NCBI RefSeq assembly: GCF_000832015.1
Contig: NZ_JXCJ01000001.1
Location: 563,825-627,824 of the forward strand
Source of the DNA: Gilvimarinus agarilyticus
GTDB taxonomy: Bacteria > Pseudomonadota > Gammaproteobacteria > Pseudomonadales > Cellvibrionaceae
Length of the DNA: 64,000 nt
Reading direction: 5' to 3'
The position numbers and the translations under genes were made by a program. The notes under the pieces were generated by a model, which ran no database searches, was not told the DNA's origin, and worked only from the letters and a program-made list of their open reading frames with translations. This document shows, in pieces, positions 1 to 11,187 of this stretch. Positions within the stretch are counted from its first letter, which is position 1. Every line of letters starts with the position of its first letter.

Positions 1-1790
<1,790 letters not shown>

Positions 1791-1801
1791 ATAAGTAGTG
1801 A

Positions 1802-1873
1802 GTAAAGACCGCTTAGGCGGCCCAGTAGATAATGGCCTCACAGGTTAACGATCTGTGGGGCCATTGTCTTTAC
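1802..1873. terminator. Bidirectional hairpin between gyrB and cytochrome gene
   Basis: Inner arms at 1831-1843 (AATGGCCTCACAG) and 1853-1865 (CTGTGGGGCCATT) pair along 13 positions with one wobble around a 9-base loop. An outer pair, GTAAAGAC at 1802-1809 and GTCTTTAC at 1866-1873, is also perfectly complementary. It sits between two convergent stop codons (1790 and 1879). The T-run is weak, so termination is inferred from position and stem strength. Confidence 0.65.
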
Positions 1874-1878
1874 GATAA

Positions 1879-3273
1879 TCAATCGGCGTTTACCGCTATC
1901 TTGGTGCTAGAGTCAACGTCAATACTTTCTTTTATGTCGGTGATTGTTTCGACTTTTACCTTGAGTTTATCTTGGCCTAGCAACTCGTCAGCAAAAGCCT
2001 GGGAAAACGGCCAATAATGTAACTTTGCGGTTAGCGTTATAGGGCCTTGCAATTCATCGGGAATATCTACGTAATAATCTACTAACGCATGCCCTTTGGG
2101 CAATATGCGGTTGTCGGACATGATGTGGGTTATACGCCAGACTTCAACCTCTACTTTTTTACCGTTTTTATCGCCCATGCGAACCATAAAGTTTTTCGTT
2201 CCGGGTTCGGTTTTGCCGTCTTTTATCGCACCTGAGCGATAAAAAGTTTTGCCACTCGCATCTTTAAGTTGCATATCCACCCACACCTCGCGCCCTTCTG
2301 GAAAGCCTGTAGGGAGTTTGTGTCCCGCTCCGGTGTTTGTCACTTTTAGGGTTATTTTTTCTAAAGCCCCTGGTTGTATGCTTTGTGGGGGATCGACGAG
2401 TTCGATGGTGGCACTCGATTGCAGTAAAGCGCGAGCTCGCTTGGCGTTATCGGTGTGTCCGAAATGCTCCAATAAGGTTGTATTGCCGCCCGCGAACCAA
2501 TGAGTAGCGCGGTCGCTGCGCTCTGGTCCCATAATCGCGCTTTTCCCTTTTACGGGCTTCATGTGGCAATCTTGGCAACTAACGCCGGCCGTGCGATACG
2601 GGCTCTCGTACCACTCATCGTAGGTGCGCTCAACCGGAACACCGTTCAGTGGGTGTGTGACGTTATGGCATGTGGCACACATCTGCGATTCTGAATGCAA
2701 CGGTGAATAGGCGGTTTCGTGATAGGGCGACTGTGCATCGCGCCGTGGGCCATATTTAATACGCTGCTCACCTGCATCGTTAAGCACATAGGCGCCGTTA
2801 TCGATACCGCTGATGGCGTTGATATTGTGGCAACTTTCGCAGTCCACGCCGGGTAGGTCGGTTACGGGGTTACCCAACTCGGGCGGCGATTGGTTATCGG
2901 CTCGGGTTACCTGACCCGTCAGTAAACCAGTGGGTGTGTGACAACCGGTGCAAAAATTATCGAGATCGCCGTTACTCGCCTTGCTTGCTCGACTGAGCAG
3001 AGCACGATAGATAGGGTCATCCCAACTGTGTGACATCATTGATGAATTCCACTCCTTATAGATATCGCTGTGACAGGCACCACACACTTGAGCGTTGTCG
3101 AAGCGGTGCTCGGGTATGACCTTACCGGTGGATGTCGTTGCCCGATGTGGACCAAATAAGGGGGTTAAGGCTTCATCGATAATACGTTGTTCTATGGCCG
3201 TGCCGGCATTGGCATATACCGCAAGACTTAAAGTCAAAAAGAGTCCAAGTTGTTGTAGTTTAATCAGGTGCAT
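1879..3273 (-). CDS. Periplasmic pentahaem cytochrome c (cytochrome c-554-like)
   Basis: Secreted multihaem c-type cytochrome of 464 residues. An N-terminal signal peptide ends near ANA at residues 22-24. Five CxxCH haem-attachment motifs follow in the first half (CGACH, CTGCH, CESCH, CATCH, CQDCH). The second half carries no CxxCH but a beta-rich region with an AGHKLPTGFPEGRE block, which I recall as conserved in multihaem cytochromes of this kind. A GGAG ribosome site precedes the ATG at 3273. Likely role is periplasmic electron transfer; the donor and acceptor cannot be told from sequence, and no cognate reductase gene is adjacent. It is convergent with gyrB and stands alone on its strand, separated from the next upstream gene by 226 AT-rich bases. 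Confidence 0.85.
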   Translation of the reverse strand: MHLIKLQQLGLFLTLSLAVYANAGTAIEQRIIDEALTPLFGPHRATTSTGKVIPEHRFDNAQVCGACHSDIYKEWNSSMMSHSWDDPIYRALLSRASKASNGDLDNFCTGCHTPTGLLTGQVTRADNQSPPELGNPVTDLPGVDCESCHNINAISGIDNGAYVLNDAGEQRIKYGPRRDAQSPYHETAYSPLHSESQMCATCHNVTHPLNGVPVERTYDEWYESPYRTAGVSCQDCHMKPVKGKSAIMGPERSDRATHWFAGGNTTLLEHFGHTDNAKRARALLQSSATIELVDPPQSIQPGALEKITLKVTNTGAGHKLPTGFPEGREVWVDMQLKDASGKTFYRSGAIKDGKTEPGTKNFMVRMGDKNGKKVEVEVWRITHIMSDNRILPKGHALVDYYVDIPDELQGPITLTAKLHYWPFSQAFADELLGQDKLKVKVETITDIKESIDVDSSTKIAVNAD

Positions 3274-3499
3274 GCATAACTCCGTTTATTATTGTTATCA
3301 ACTTACCGTCGATAAGTATTTATGGCGTATGCATCTATCAGGCAAAATATTATTTGCTGACGAGAATATACTAAGTACCACAATAATCAATATTTTGTGA
3401 TATTTAATATTGTTGTTGTGCGTTACAGCACGTCACAGAGTGAGTTTGGATAGTAAAAATGAGGGTAGATTTGACTATATGTGGTCACTTAAACACGCA

Positions 3500-6073
3500 T
3501 TAGAGCGGGACATTTTGCTGTTGTTTAATAAGTTCAATAAACGCCTCTAGCGGAAGCGGCTTGTTAAAGTAGTATCCCTGACCGTAATCACACTGCCAAA
3601 GGCGTAAATAATTAAGTTGCTCAAGTGTTTCAATCCCTTCCGCTACTACCTCTAGGTTTAGCTTGTGGGACAATCCAATCATGGTTTCAGTTAAGGCTTC
3701 AGGCGTTCTATCAACCCCCAATTTTTTAATAAACGACTGATCGATTTTTATAATGTCGATGGGGAATTTTGTCAGATAACTCAATGACGAATAACCCGTA
3801 CCAAAGTCGTCGATGGCGATAGTGACACCTAACGTTTTTAATTTAGTTAGCACCCACATGATGCGGTCAGATTCTTCAATTAATAGTCGCTCGGTGATTT
3901 CAACGGTGATATCAAGCTGCTCGGCAGCTCGGGTAACCAGGGCCAGCCAGCGATCAAGTGAGTCGTCTTTACTCGAAAAAACCCGGGGGGAAACATTAAT
4001 CGATAAACCGATACTACAGTTAAGAGTTTTTGCAAGGGCGATAAGCTGTTCGCTGGCGGTCGCTAATACAAATCGATCAATCTCATTAATCCGGCCTGTT
4101 TCTTCGGCAAGCGTAATAAACTCATCTGTTGGAATTTGTTTTCCGTTTCTAAACCAACGAATTAACGCTTCACATTTATAGACCCGGTTTTCGGCTAGAT
4201 CGACAATGGGTTGATAGTAAACACTGAACTCCTGATTATCGATGGCGGTGACCAATTGAGTGCTTAACTGGTGGCGCTTTTCGGAAATAACTTGCATATT
4301 TTTGGTAAAAAACTGCCAGCCGTTTCTACCCGATCGTTTAACGCCGTACATGGCTTGGTCGGCTTTTGATACCAAAGACTCAACCGTATCGCCATCATCC
4401 GGATACATGGATATTCCGACACTAGCACCGCAAAAGATATGGTTAGCATCAATGCTATACACTTGGCTGACCGCCTTAATAATTTGTTCGGCGATGGATA
4501 CGGCTATTTTTGCGTCTTGAATATCGTGTAACACAACAATAAATTCATCACCGCTATAGCGTGCTACGGTATCGGTGGTGCGCACACAAGCTTTAATTCT
4601 TCCGCCCACACTCTTTAAAAGCTTGTCGCCCACAGTGTGACCCAAGTTGTCGTTTACCGGCTTGAAGTTATCAAGATCGATAAATAAAACCGCCAAACGG
4701 GTCCGGCTCCGTTGGGATTGAGCAATCGCTTTACTGAGCCTGTTTTGAAACAACAGCCTATTGGGTAGCCCGGTTAGCTGATCATAAATAGCCTGTTGTT
4801 GGATTTTTTCGGTAAAACGTTTGCGCTCGGTAATGTCTTGCATTGATCCTAGCACCGCATAAGGAGGCGCCGTGTCTTCGAGTGGTTTACCGATGACTCT
4901 TACCCAGCACTTGCCCTCTTTAGGGGAGATAAAATTTAACTCGATATCAAATGGAGTCCCTAGGCTGGCGTCGGTAATGGCGGCGCTTAGCACCTTGGCT
5001 TGATTCGGGTCGAAGCGAGCTAATAACTCTTGTAGTGAAGGAGGTGAGTGGTGTTCCATCCGCAACACTTTAGCGGTTTGCTCACTCCAGAGTGACACGA
5101 TGAGCTGTTCTTTAACGGGCGTTAATTGCCACCCACCCACGAGCGCGAGTTTGCCTACTTCACGTAACAGGGCTTCGTTTTTTTGCAGTGTGCGCTGATA
5201 GCTCGCGTCTCGTCGCATCTGACGGTAGCGCGATACCGTGGCGACAAGTAATAGCAGAGCAATAATAATAAAGGCGCCGCGCAGCACCCACACCACGTTG
5301 TTTTTTTCCCACCCGTGAATTGGGCGAGCCGCTAATAGCCAACTTCCCACGCCGACGTTGATAGAGGTTACCGTGCTGCGCGGGTCGTTAAACACCTCCT
5401 CGCTGCCAAAAAAAACCTCACCGTCGGAACCCGACGCGTTGCGCCCACGAATCGCTACATCGATAGTGAGGTTGTCATCGAGCAGACCGGCCGCTCGATA
5501 AAGGTCAGAGGTTTTCATGGGGGCGGAGACAATGCCCCAAAAGGCATCTTCGCGGGTAAATACGCCTACTCGGCCGATAACAGCTTCATCGCCCTGAACC
5601 AGTTTTAAAGGTCCGGCGAGATGTAGTTTACCCCGCTGGTTGAGCTCTCGGATAACTGTCATTTGATCCGGTAAATTGCGGTAATTAAGGCCGATAATTT
5701 CCCGTTGTTCGGTGGCCGGGTAAAGGTAGCGAATCACTAAATTCGGCGCTGCGGCCAGGCTTTTAAGTAAAGGCTCCTGACGAAAAATGGTAGCGGCGTA
5801 ATCTTCAAACTCGGCCTGAGAGAGGTCTGGAAATAGCCCAATATGGGCAGCCAGGCCACTGATAAGCGATAAGTTATTGTTGATGGCCCCGGAGAGTTCT
5901 GCGGCGTGGGCGCTAAGTTGTTGGGTAACTTGTTGTTGTTTGTCTTTGATCGCCGACTCATTGAAATACTGTTCGAGCATCACCTCGGTGGTGGCGGCGG
6001 CCAGCATAAGCGTAACGCACATCGAGAGTGCCCACTTCGCGGCTGGATTGCGCTTGAGCTGTTTCTGCTTCAT
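3500..6073 (-). CDS. Membrane CHASE-PAS-GGDEF-EAL c-di-GMP enzyme
   Basis: An 857-residue sensor that likely makes and/or breaks down cyclic di-GMP. In order: membrane segment near residues 14-31, periplasmic CHASE-type sensor to about 250, second membrane segment near 262-281, PAS fold about 300-420, GGDEF domain and EAL domain. The cyclase signature reads SGDEF (507-511), a variant still compatible with activity, with an RTTD inhibitory site at 498-501. The EAL domain keeps CEALIRW (635-637 are EAL), VEITE, IDDFGTGYSSL, KIDQSFI, AEGIET and QGYYF, so phosphodiesterase activity is expected. The net direction cannot be decided from sequence. The ATG at 6073 lacks a strong ribosome site. It is a single gene with no obvious operon partner. 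Confidence 0.92.
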   Translation of the reverse strand: MKQKQLKRNPAAKWALSMCVTLMLAAATTEVMLEQYFNESAIKDKQQQVTQQLSAHAAELSGAINNNLSLISGLAAHIGLFPDLSQAEFEDYAATIFRQEPLLKSLAAAPNLVIRYLYPATEQREIIGLNYRNLPDQMTVIRELNQRGKLHLAGPLKLVQGDEAVIGRVGVFTREDAFWGIVSAPMKTSDLYRAAGLLDDNLTIDVAIRGRNASGSDGEVFFGSEEVFNDPRSTVTSINVGVGSWLLAARPIHGWEKNNVVWVLRGAFIIIALLLLVATVSRYRQMRRDASYQRTLQKNEALLREVGKLALVGGWQLTPVKEQLIVSLWSEQTAKVLRMEHHSPPSLQELLARFDPNQAKVLSAAITDASLGTPFDIELNFISPKEGKCWVRVIGKPLEDTAPPYAVLGSMQDITERKRFTEKIQQQAIYDQLTGLPNRLLFQNRLSKAIAQSQRSRTRLAVLFIDLDNFKPVNDNLGHTVGDKLLKSVGGRIKACVRTTDTVARYSGDEFIVVLHDIQDAKIAVSIAEQIIKAVSQVYSIDANHIFCGASVGISMYPDDGDTVESLVSKADQAMYGVKRSGRNGWQFFTKNMQVISEKRHQLSTQLVTAIDNQEFSVYYQPIVDLAENRVYKCEALIRWFRNGKQIPTDEFITLAEETGRINEIDRFVLATASEQLIALAKTLNCSIGLSINVSPRVFSSKDDSLDRWLALVTRAAEQLDITVEITERLLIEESDRIMWVLTKLKTLGVTIAIDDFGTGYSSLSYLTKFPIDIIKIDQSFIKKLGVDRTPEALTETMIGLSHKLNLEVVAEGIETLEQLNYLRLWQCDYGQGYYFNKPLPLEAFIELIKQQQNVPL

Positions 6074-6245
6074 AGAGCACTGCGGCTATTAAGTGAGCAA
6101 AAGCGTGAGAGTGTCCAAGTCATGGAGCTAATATAGCGCTTTTTTCCTCCTTTTACAGGGGTTTAATCAGGTGCGGGTGGCGTTGTTGTAAGACAGAGCG
6201 GGAAAGGTAAACGGCTGGGCTTCCGTGCCACGTCAATTACTTTGG

Positions 6246-7172
6246 TTACCGTCGGTGGGACAGTAACCACTGATAAAAATCATCACTGCTGTACACCCTG
6301 CGCCAAGCGTCGTGGCCCATGTCTTCGTGGGTGGTAAAGCGCACATGAGTATGGCCCAATTGCTCCAAACGGTTTAAGCCGGGGTAGAAGTACTGGATGG
6401 GTACGGTGTGGTCGCGGCCGCCGGCAAACTGCCAAACCGGAATTTGATGCTTGGCGATGGGAGCGATATAGGATGGGTGCCCCCAGCCTACTACCGGAGC
6501 GATGGCGGCAAACATGGTTGGGTGCTGGCTGGCGAGCCACCAGGTGCCGAAGCCACCGTAGCTCATTCCTGTCAGGTACAGGCGGCTTTGGTCGGTGCGA
6601 AAGTTATTTTGCACCGTATCGAGAATATGCAATAAATCTTCTTCTACTTTATCCCAGCCCTCCGGCAACAATGGCGGTATCAGGCTCATATCGACCTGAG
6701 ATGGGACGCCGGTCATCGGTTGCGGGGTGGCGAAGTAGGGCGCTCGGGGTGGTGTGCCTTGTTCAAGACGTTGCGGGATCTGGCTACGCGAGCGATTGTC
6801 TATGTAGCTAATACCGCGTTTATCCATGCCAAACATGTGCAATTGTGGTGAGATGATAATAAAGGGCAGCTCTTTTTTCTGCACCCAGGCTTCGTACAGA
6901 GGGCCGTGTATTAAGACGTAATCAAGCTCATCTTTGCCGTTGCCGCGCTCGCCGTTACCATGCAAAAACAGCATTACCGGCCACTCTTTATCGGGCTGAG
7001 TGGCGTACCCCTCGGGCAGGTAGACAAAAAAGTCCCGCTCTTTGTTGTCGGCCTTGCTGGTGTAACTGATGCGCTCCAGCGTCGGCTCTGCCGACAGAGC
7101 AGGAGTCTCAGCTGCGCTGTAGGCTCCGCTTAACAGTAAAAATAGAGCGATCAATCGGGTAAAGCGGGTCAT
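6246..7172 (-). CDS. Secreted alpha/beta-hydrolase, esterase-like
   Basis: A 308-residue exported hydrolase. A signal peptide of about 20 residues ends at SAA. The core shows the oxyanion region LFLHGNGERGNGKDEL, the nucleophile elbow GMSYGG with Ser as nucleophile, the acid region GGRDHTVP and the histidine region MGHDAW. This matches the phospholipase/carboxylesterase and CE1-like branch, members of which remove acyl groups from polysaccharides or cleave small esters. Given the polysaccharide-degrading context a carbohydrate esterase is plausible, but the substrate is not determined. It lies 28 bases downstream of the Lrp-type regulator on the same strand and could be cotranscribed with it. 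Confidence 0.8.
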   Translation of the reverse strand: MTRFTRLIALFLLLSGAYSAAETPALSAEPTLERISYTSKADNKERDFFVYLPEGYATQPDKEWPVMLFLHGNGERGNGKDELDYVLIHGPLYEAWVQKKELPFIIISPQLHMFGMDKRGISYIDNRSRSQIPQRLEQGTPPRAPYFATPQPMTGVPSQVDMSLIPPLLPEGWDKVEEDLLHILDTVQNNFRTDQSRLYLTGMSYGGFGTWWLASQHPTMFAAIAPVVGWGHPSYIAPIAKHQIPVWQFAGGRDHTVPIQYFYPGLNRLEQLGHTHVRFTTHEDMGHDAWRRVYSSDDFYQWLLSHRR

Positions 7173-7200
7173 AGTAGCCTCAATTATTATTTCTGTGTGT

Positions 7201-7680
7201 TTAGGCTTTGTGCGAAATAGGCAGTGCAGTGGAGCGTATAGGTGATTTCAATACAAACGACGATTGTACACCGGTCACCCCTTCAATTCGCGTCAGCTTA
7301 TTGAGCAAAAATTGTTGAAAGGCGTCCATATCCGCCACAATCACTTTAATTTGATAGTCGGCCGATTGCCCGGTAATCAGGTGGCACTCCAGGACTTCGG
7401 GGTAGGCGGCAATGGTGTTTTCAAAGTTCTCAAACCGCTCAGGGGTGTGCCGGTCCATACTGATTTGAATAAGGGCTGTGAGGTTTAGCCCCAGCTTGCG
7501 GGCGTTAAGCAGCGCCACATAGCCGTCTATTAAACCGTCATCCTCCAATTGTCTCACCCGGCGCAGACAAGGCGATGGGGATAAGCTGATAGCGTCAGCT
7601 AATTCTTGGTTTGAAATCCGCCCGTCCCGCTGTAAGCGCTCAAGAATCATTCCGTCATATCTGTCGAGTTGCGTGGCCAC
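7201..7680 (-). CDS. Lrp/AsnC-family transcriptional regulator
   Basis: A 159-residue regulator with an N-terminal helix-turn-helix (LDRYDGMILERLQRDGRISN onward, recognition helix around SPSPCLRRVRQLE) and a C-terminal RAM/AsnC ligand domain (YPEVLECHLITGQSADYQIKV). Such proteins bind DNA as multimers and respond to amino acids. I chose the GTG at 7680 because an AGGA ribosome site lies just upstream and the protein then begins at the usual family position; a longer frame to a TTG at 7728 adds 16 residues that look unrelated. It is divergent from leuA across 255 bases, which suggests, without proving, that it senses an amino acid and acts on leuA. Confidence 0.88.
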   Translation of the reverse strand: MATQLDRYDGMILERLQRDGRISNQELADAISLSPSPCLRRVRQLEDDGLIDGYVALLNARKLGLNLTALIQISMDRHTPERFENFENTIAAYPEVLECHLITGQSADYQIKVIVADMDAFQQFLLNKLTRIEGVTGVQSSFVLKSPIRSTALPISHKA

Positions 7681-7935
7681 AAATACATTCCTGTTAAAAT
7701 TCTTTAAGTCGCCACTATAGCGCAACAATATGCTAATAAATGTAAATATAACGTTATTTTGGCAATCATCTGCCGGTTGTGACTGGTTACACTGTGTCTA
7801 TGGGTAGCAGAAGCAGCATACGGCCACAAGCCAGTTGCTAAAGGGCCACAAGCTCGATGCAATGCCACTGTGGGTGATCCTCACTCTGAGTAAGCGTCAG
7901 CTACCAAAATCTATCGCTCATCGTCGGAGAACATC

Positions 7936-9627
7936 ATGTTAAAGCAGCCTTCTGCCAAATATCGCGCCTTTGCACCGATTGTCTTAGCGGATCGTCAGTG
8001 GCCCAGCAACACTATCAGTGCTCCTCCGGTTTGGATGAGTACCGATCTGCGCGATGGCAATCAGGCGCTAATCGATCCGATGTCGGTGACGACTAAGCTT
8101 AAGTTTTTTAAGGCGTTGGTTGAGATGGGTTTTAAAGAGATCGAGGTGGGCTTTCCCTCGGCGTCTCAGACCGATTTTGATTTAGTGCGGCTGCTGATTG
8201 AAGATAAGCATATTCCCGACGATGTCACTATCGAAGTATTAACTCAGGCGCGCCAGGAGTTGATCGAGCGCACCGTCGAGTCGTTAGCCGGTGCGCGCCG
8301 CGCGATCGTGCATATGTATAACCCCACCGCGCCGGATTTTCGTGAAATTGTGTATCGCACAGATCAGGCCGGAGTAAAGGCTATTGCCGAGCAGGGCACC
8401 CGCTGGGTGCAAGAGGCGACGGCACGCTATCCGGATACTGAGTGGGTTTATCAGTATTCACCCGAGGTGTTCTCGGGCACCGAGCTGCCTTTTGCCAAAG
8501 AGGTGGTGGATGCGGTCTCTGCCGTTTGGCAGCCGACACCCGAGCGTAAAATGATCGTCAACTTGCCGGCGACCGTAGAGATGTCGACGCCTAACACCTA
8601 CGCGGATCAAATCGAGTGGATGCACCGCCACTTAGAGCGCCGCGATAGTATTGTGTTGAGCGTGCACCCACACAACGACCGCGGTACGGCGGTGGCGGCG
8701 GCTGAACTCGCGGTAATGGCGGGGGCGGATAGAGTAGAGGGGTGTTTGTTTGGCAATGGCGAGCGCACCGGAAACGTCGACTTGGTGACGCTAGCCTTAA
8801 ACCTTTACACCCAGGGTATCGATCCCGGGCTAGATTTTGGTCAGATCGACCAGGTGCGTCAATTAGTCGAGCAGTGCAATCAATTGCCGGTTCATCCGCG
8901 TCATCCCTATGCCGGCGAGTTGGTGTTTACCGCTTTCTCGGGTTCCCATCAGGATGCGATTAAAAAAGGGTTTGCGCAGCGCCAAGACGGTGAATATTGG
9001 CGGGTGCCCTATTTACCCATTGACCCGGCGGATCTGGGCCGTTCATACGAGTCTGTGGTGCGGGTAAACAGTCAGTCGGGTAAAGGCGGTGTGAGCTTTT
9101 TGTTGGCCCAGGAGTACGGTTTGGACATTCCGCGCCGTTTACAAATAGAATTTAGCCGCACTGTTCAGGCGCACTCAGATGAGACGGGCAAAGAGGTGTC
9201 CAGCGCCGGTATTTTTGCCCTGTTCGAGCGTGAGTATTTACAGGTAAATGCCCCCGTAACGTATTGTCACAACGAACAGCATAGCCGCGATGACGAAGTG
9301 TCTATGGCACTGGAGGTGAGAATCGCCGGGCAGGCGCAACGTTTGCTGGGACAGGGCAGTGGGCCGGTAGCGGCCGCGGTGGCGGCATTACAGCCGCTGG
9401 TTGATGAGCCTATCAGCGTTGTCGACTATCACGAGCACGCCATCAGCGGCGGTGGCGCTAAAGGTGATGCGGTGAGTTACATTGAGTTGCGTTTTGGCTC
9501 GGGCGACCCGGTGTTTGGGGTGGGCCGCGACGGCAGTATTGTCGCGGCGGCTATCAAAGCGCTGATTAATGGCGTCAATCGCTCCGTTGCGGGTACCGCC
9601 GTTTCACTGGTGGCAAAATCAGCATAG
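7936..9627 (+). CDS. leuA: 2-isopropylmalate synthase
   Basis: Condenses acetyl-CoA with 2-oxoisovalerate in the first committed step of leucine synthesis. At 563 residues it is the longer form seen in Pseudomonas and actinobacteria rather than the roughly 520-residue Escherichia form. The catalytic TIM barrel begins with the [15 protein letters not shown] motif, and the metal-binding HPHNDRGTA and [11 protein letters not shown] blocks follow. The C-terminal third holds the LeuA dimer regulatory domain used for leucine feedback. The ATG at 7936 has a CGGAGAA ribosome site. No leu leader peptide or attenuator was recognised upstream. The gene is alone; leuB, leuC and leuD are not in the window. 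Confidence 0.96.
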   Translation: MLKQPSAKYRAFAPIVLADRQWPSNTISAPPVWMSTDLRDGNQALIDPMSVTTKLKFFKALVEMGFKEIEVGFPSASQTDFDLVRLLIEDKHIPDDVTIEVLTQARQELIERTVESLAGARRAIVHMYNPTAPDFREIVYRTDQAGVKAIAEQGTRWVQEATARYPDTEWVYQYSPEVFSGTELPFAKEVVDAVSAVWQPTPERKMIVNLPATVEMSTPNTYADQIEWMHRHLERRDSIVLSVHPHNDRGTAVAAAELAVMAGADRVEGCLFGNGERTGNVDLVTLALNLYTQGIDPGLDFGQIDQVRQLVEQCNQLPVHPRHPYAGELVFTAFSGSHQDAIKKGFAQRQDGEYWRVPYLPIDPADLGRSYESVVRVNSQSGKGGVSFLLAQEYGLDIPRRLQIEFSRTVQAHSDETGKEVSSAGIFALFEREYLQVNAPVTYCHNEQHSRDDEVSMALEVRIAGQAQRLLGQGSGPVAAAVAALQPLVDEPISVVDYHEHAISGGGAKGDAVSYIELRFGSGDPVFGVGRDGSIVAAAIKALINGVNRSVAGTAVSLVAKSA

Positions 9628-9644
9628 GTAGAGTAAATTGGGTG

Positions 9645-9679
9645 GGTGCTGCGGATAAACAATAAACCTTGGCAGCACC
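9645..9679 (+). terminator. Possible hairpin after leuA
   Basis: GGTGCTGC at 9645-9652 pairs with GCAGCACC at 9672-9679 across a 19-base loop, just after the leuA stop. There is no T-run and the loop is long, so this is a weak terminator candidate only. Confidence 0.3.
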
Positions 9680-9810
9680 GCAAAAACCACTTGAATAGTT
9701 TGTTGGTCGATTGGCTTGTGCTGCACTTTAAAAACGATGTTGCTGACCTTAGCCGCCGTTAACAGGAGTGGTCGCTAAAGCCCATAAGCGAATAAGGGAA
9801 GCTTTAAACT

Positions 9811-11127
9811 GTGAGCCCGCAACGCGTACCTCTAACGTTTCCTCGCTGGTTGTTGCTCGCTTCGCTGTTGCTAACTTTGGCTGCCCTTTTCGGCCATCAA
9901 TATATTCCGTTGCGCACCCTTGATCTTCTGCCTGATACCGATGCTACCCGTTTTATTTACGCCGATAGCGACGCTGGAGGAGGAACTCGTGTCGAATGGC
10001 TGGATTTTGAGAAAAATTCGATGCGCTGTACCCGAGAGGCGGACAAGCCCTCGCTCTATTGCGGATTTAATTTAGCCCTAAGCGACAACTTTATCGATGG
10101 TATTGATATTTCTGAGTACGATCACCTAAAGATAAGCATGGTGGTTAACTCGATCAATCCCCGCCTGTCTATTTTTATGCGCAACTACAACCCTGCCTAC
10201 AGCACCCCGGATGACGGAAATAGTGCACAGTACATAATATTTAATGTTCGGGTCGAAGATATTAACCCTGAGCTGGTGATTGGATTGGATGAGTTCCGGG
10301 TGGCCGATTGGTGGTTAGAGGCGCGAGAAATTCAACGCGAATATACCAAACCCGAATTTAATAATATCACGCTAATTGGCGCCAATTTAGGCAGTGATCT
10401 GGCTCCCGGTGATCACGAACTCGAAATTCGTCAGATGCGCTTGCAGGGGCCCTGGGTTTCAGCAGAGCGGTGGTATCAATTAGTGATTGGTGTTTGGCTG
10501 ATAATTGGGTTTGGGTATGTACTGTTGCAATCGGCTCACTACGCCAATCAGGCAAAGGGCAGTGAACGGCGCTACCAGTGGCTGAAGTCCCGGCATCAAC
10601 AACTGCGTCATCAAGCAGAGAACCTAAAAGACATGGCCCAACGCGATAAACTTACGGGCTTACTTAACCGCCATGGGCTGGAGCTATCGCTGGAGGCGTA
10701 CGCTCCCGACAGCGGCACTCCAATGGCGATACTGTTGTTGGATATTGATCACTTTAAACGGATTAATGATCGCCGCGGCCACGATCAAGGCGATAAAGTG
10801 CTGATACAGGTGGCCACTGTTTTAACGCAAAACATACGCTCGGGAGATCTTGTGGCCCGCTGGGGTGGTGAAGAATTTTTGATAGTTGCTGAAAATATTG
10901 CACCTCATGAAATTTATGGCCTGGCAGAAAAAATCCGCACCCAGATTTTTGCTACCGAGTACGATGCCTCCCAATCCCCGTTAGTGGTGAGTGCTAGTGT
11001 GGGTGCTGTGCAATGGAGGACGGACGAATCTTTTGAGCAAAGCCTGCATAGAGCCGATGAGCATCTATATCAAGCCAAAGCGTTAGGGCGCAATTGTTCG
11101 GTGACCGATCAGCCGCGCCAGGATTAG
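9811..11127 (+). CDS. Membrane diguanylate cyclase with beta-rich periplasmic sensor
   Basis: A 438-residue predicted cyclase. A membrane segment spans about residues 12-28, a periplasmic domain about 35-215, a second membrane segment about 222-240, a short coiled region, then a GGDEF domain. The active-site motif is GGEEF (352-356) with an RSGD inhibitory site at 343-346, and LLLDIDHFKRIND provides the metal site, so an active, product-inhibited cyclase is expected. The periplasmic part is rich in predicted strands, contains two cysteines (73 and 84) and resembles jelly-roll carbohydrate-binding or CIA30-type folds by eye; this is a guess. The GTG start at 9811 has GGGAAG upstream. The pectate lyase gene follows on the same strand after 60 bases. 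Confidence 0.88.
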   Translation: MSPQRVPLTFPRWLLLASLLLTLAALFGHQYIPLRTLDLLPDTDATRFIYADSDAGGGTRVEWLDFEKNSMRCTREADKPSLYCGFNLALSDNFIDGIDISEYDHLKISMVVNSINPRLSIFMRNYNPAYSTPDDGNSAQYIIFNVRVEDINPELVIGLDEFRVADWWLEAREIQREYTKPEFNNITLIGANLGSDLAPGDHELEIRQMRLQGPWVSAERWYQLVIGVWLIIGFGYVLLQSAHYANQAKGSERRYQWLKSRHQQLRHQAENLKDMAQRDKLTGLLNRHGLELSLEAYAPDSGTPMAILLLDIDHFKRINDRRGHDQGDKVLIQVATVLTQNIRSGDLVARWGGEEFLIVAENIAPHEIYGLAEKIRTQIFATEYDASQSPLVVSASVGAVQWRTDESFEQSLHRADEHLYQAKALGRNCSVTDQPRQD

Positions 11128-11187
11128 AATATACAGTGTGTTCGTGAGCGCGTGGGTTGGGTACAATAGCGCGCAACCTTGCCACCA

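Noticed and set aside
7729-7935. Leucine leader peptide or attenuator before leuA
   Set aside because: No short frame rich in leucine codons and no terminator/antiterminator pair could be found.
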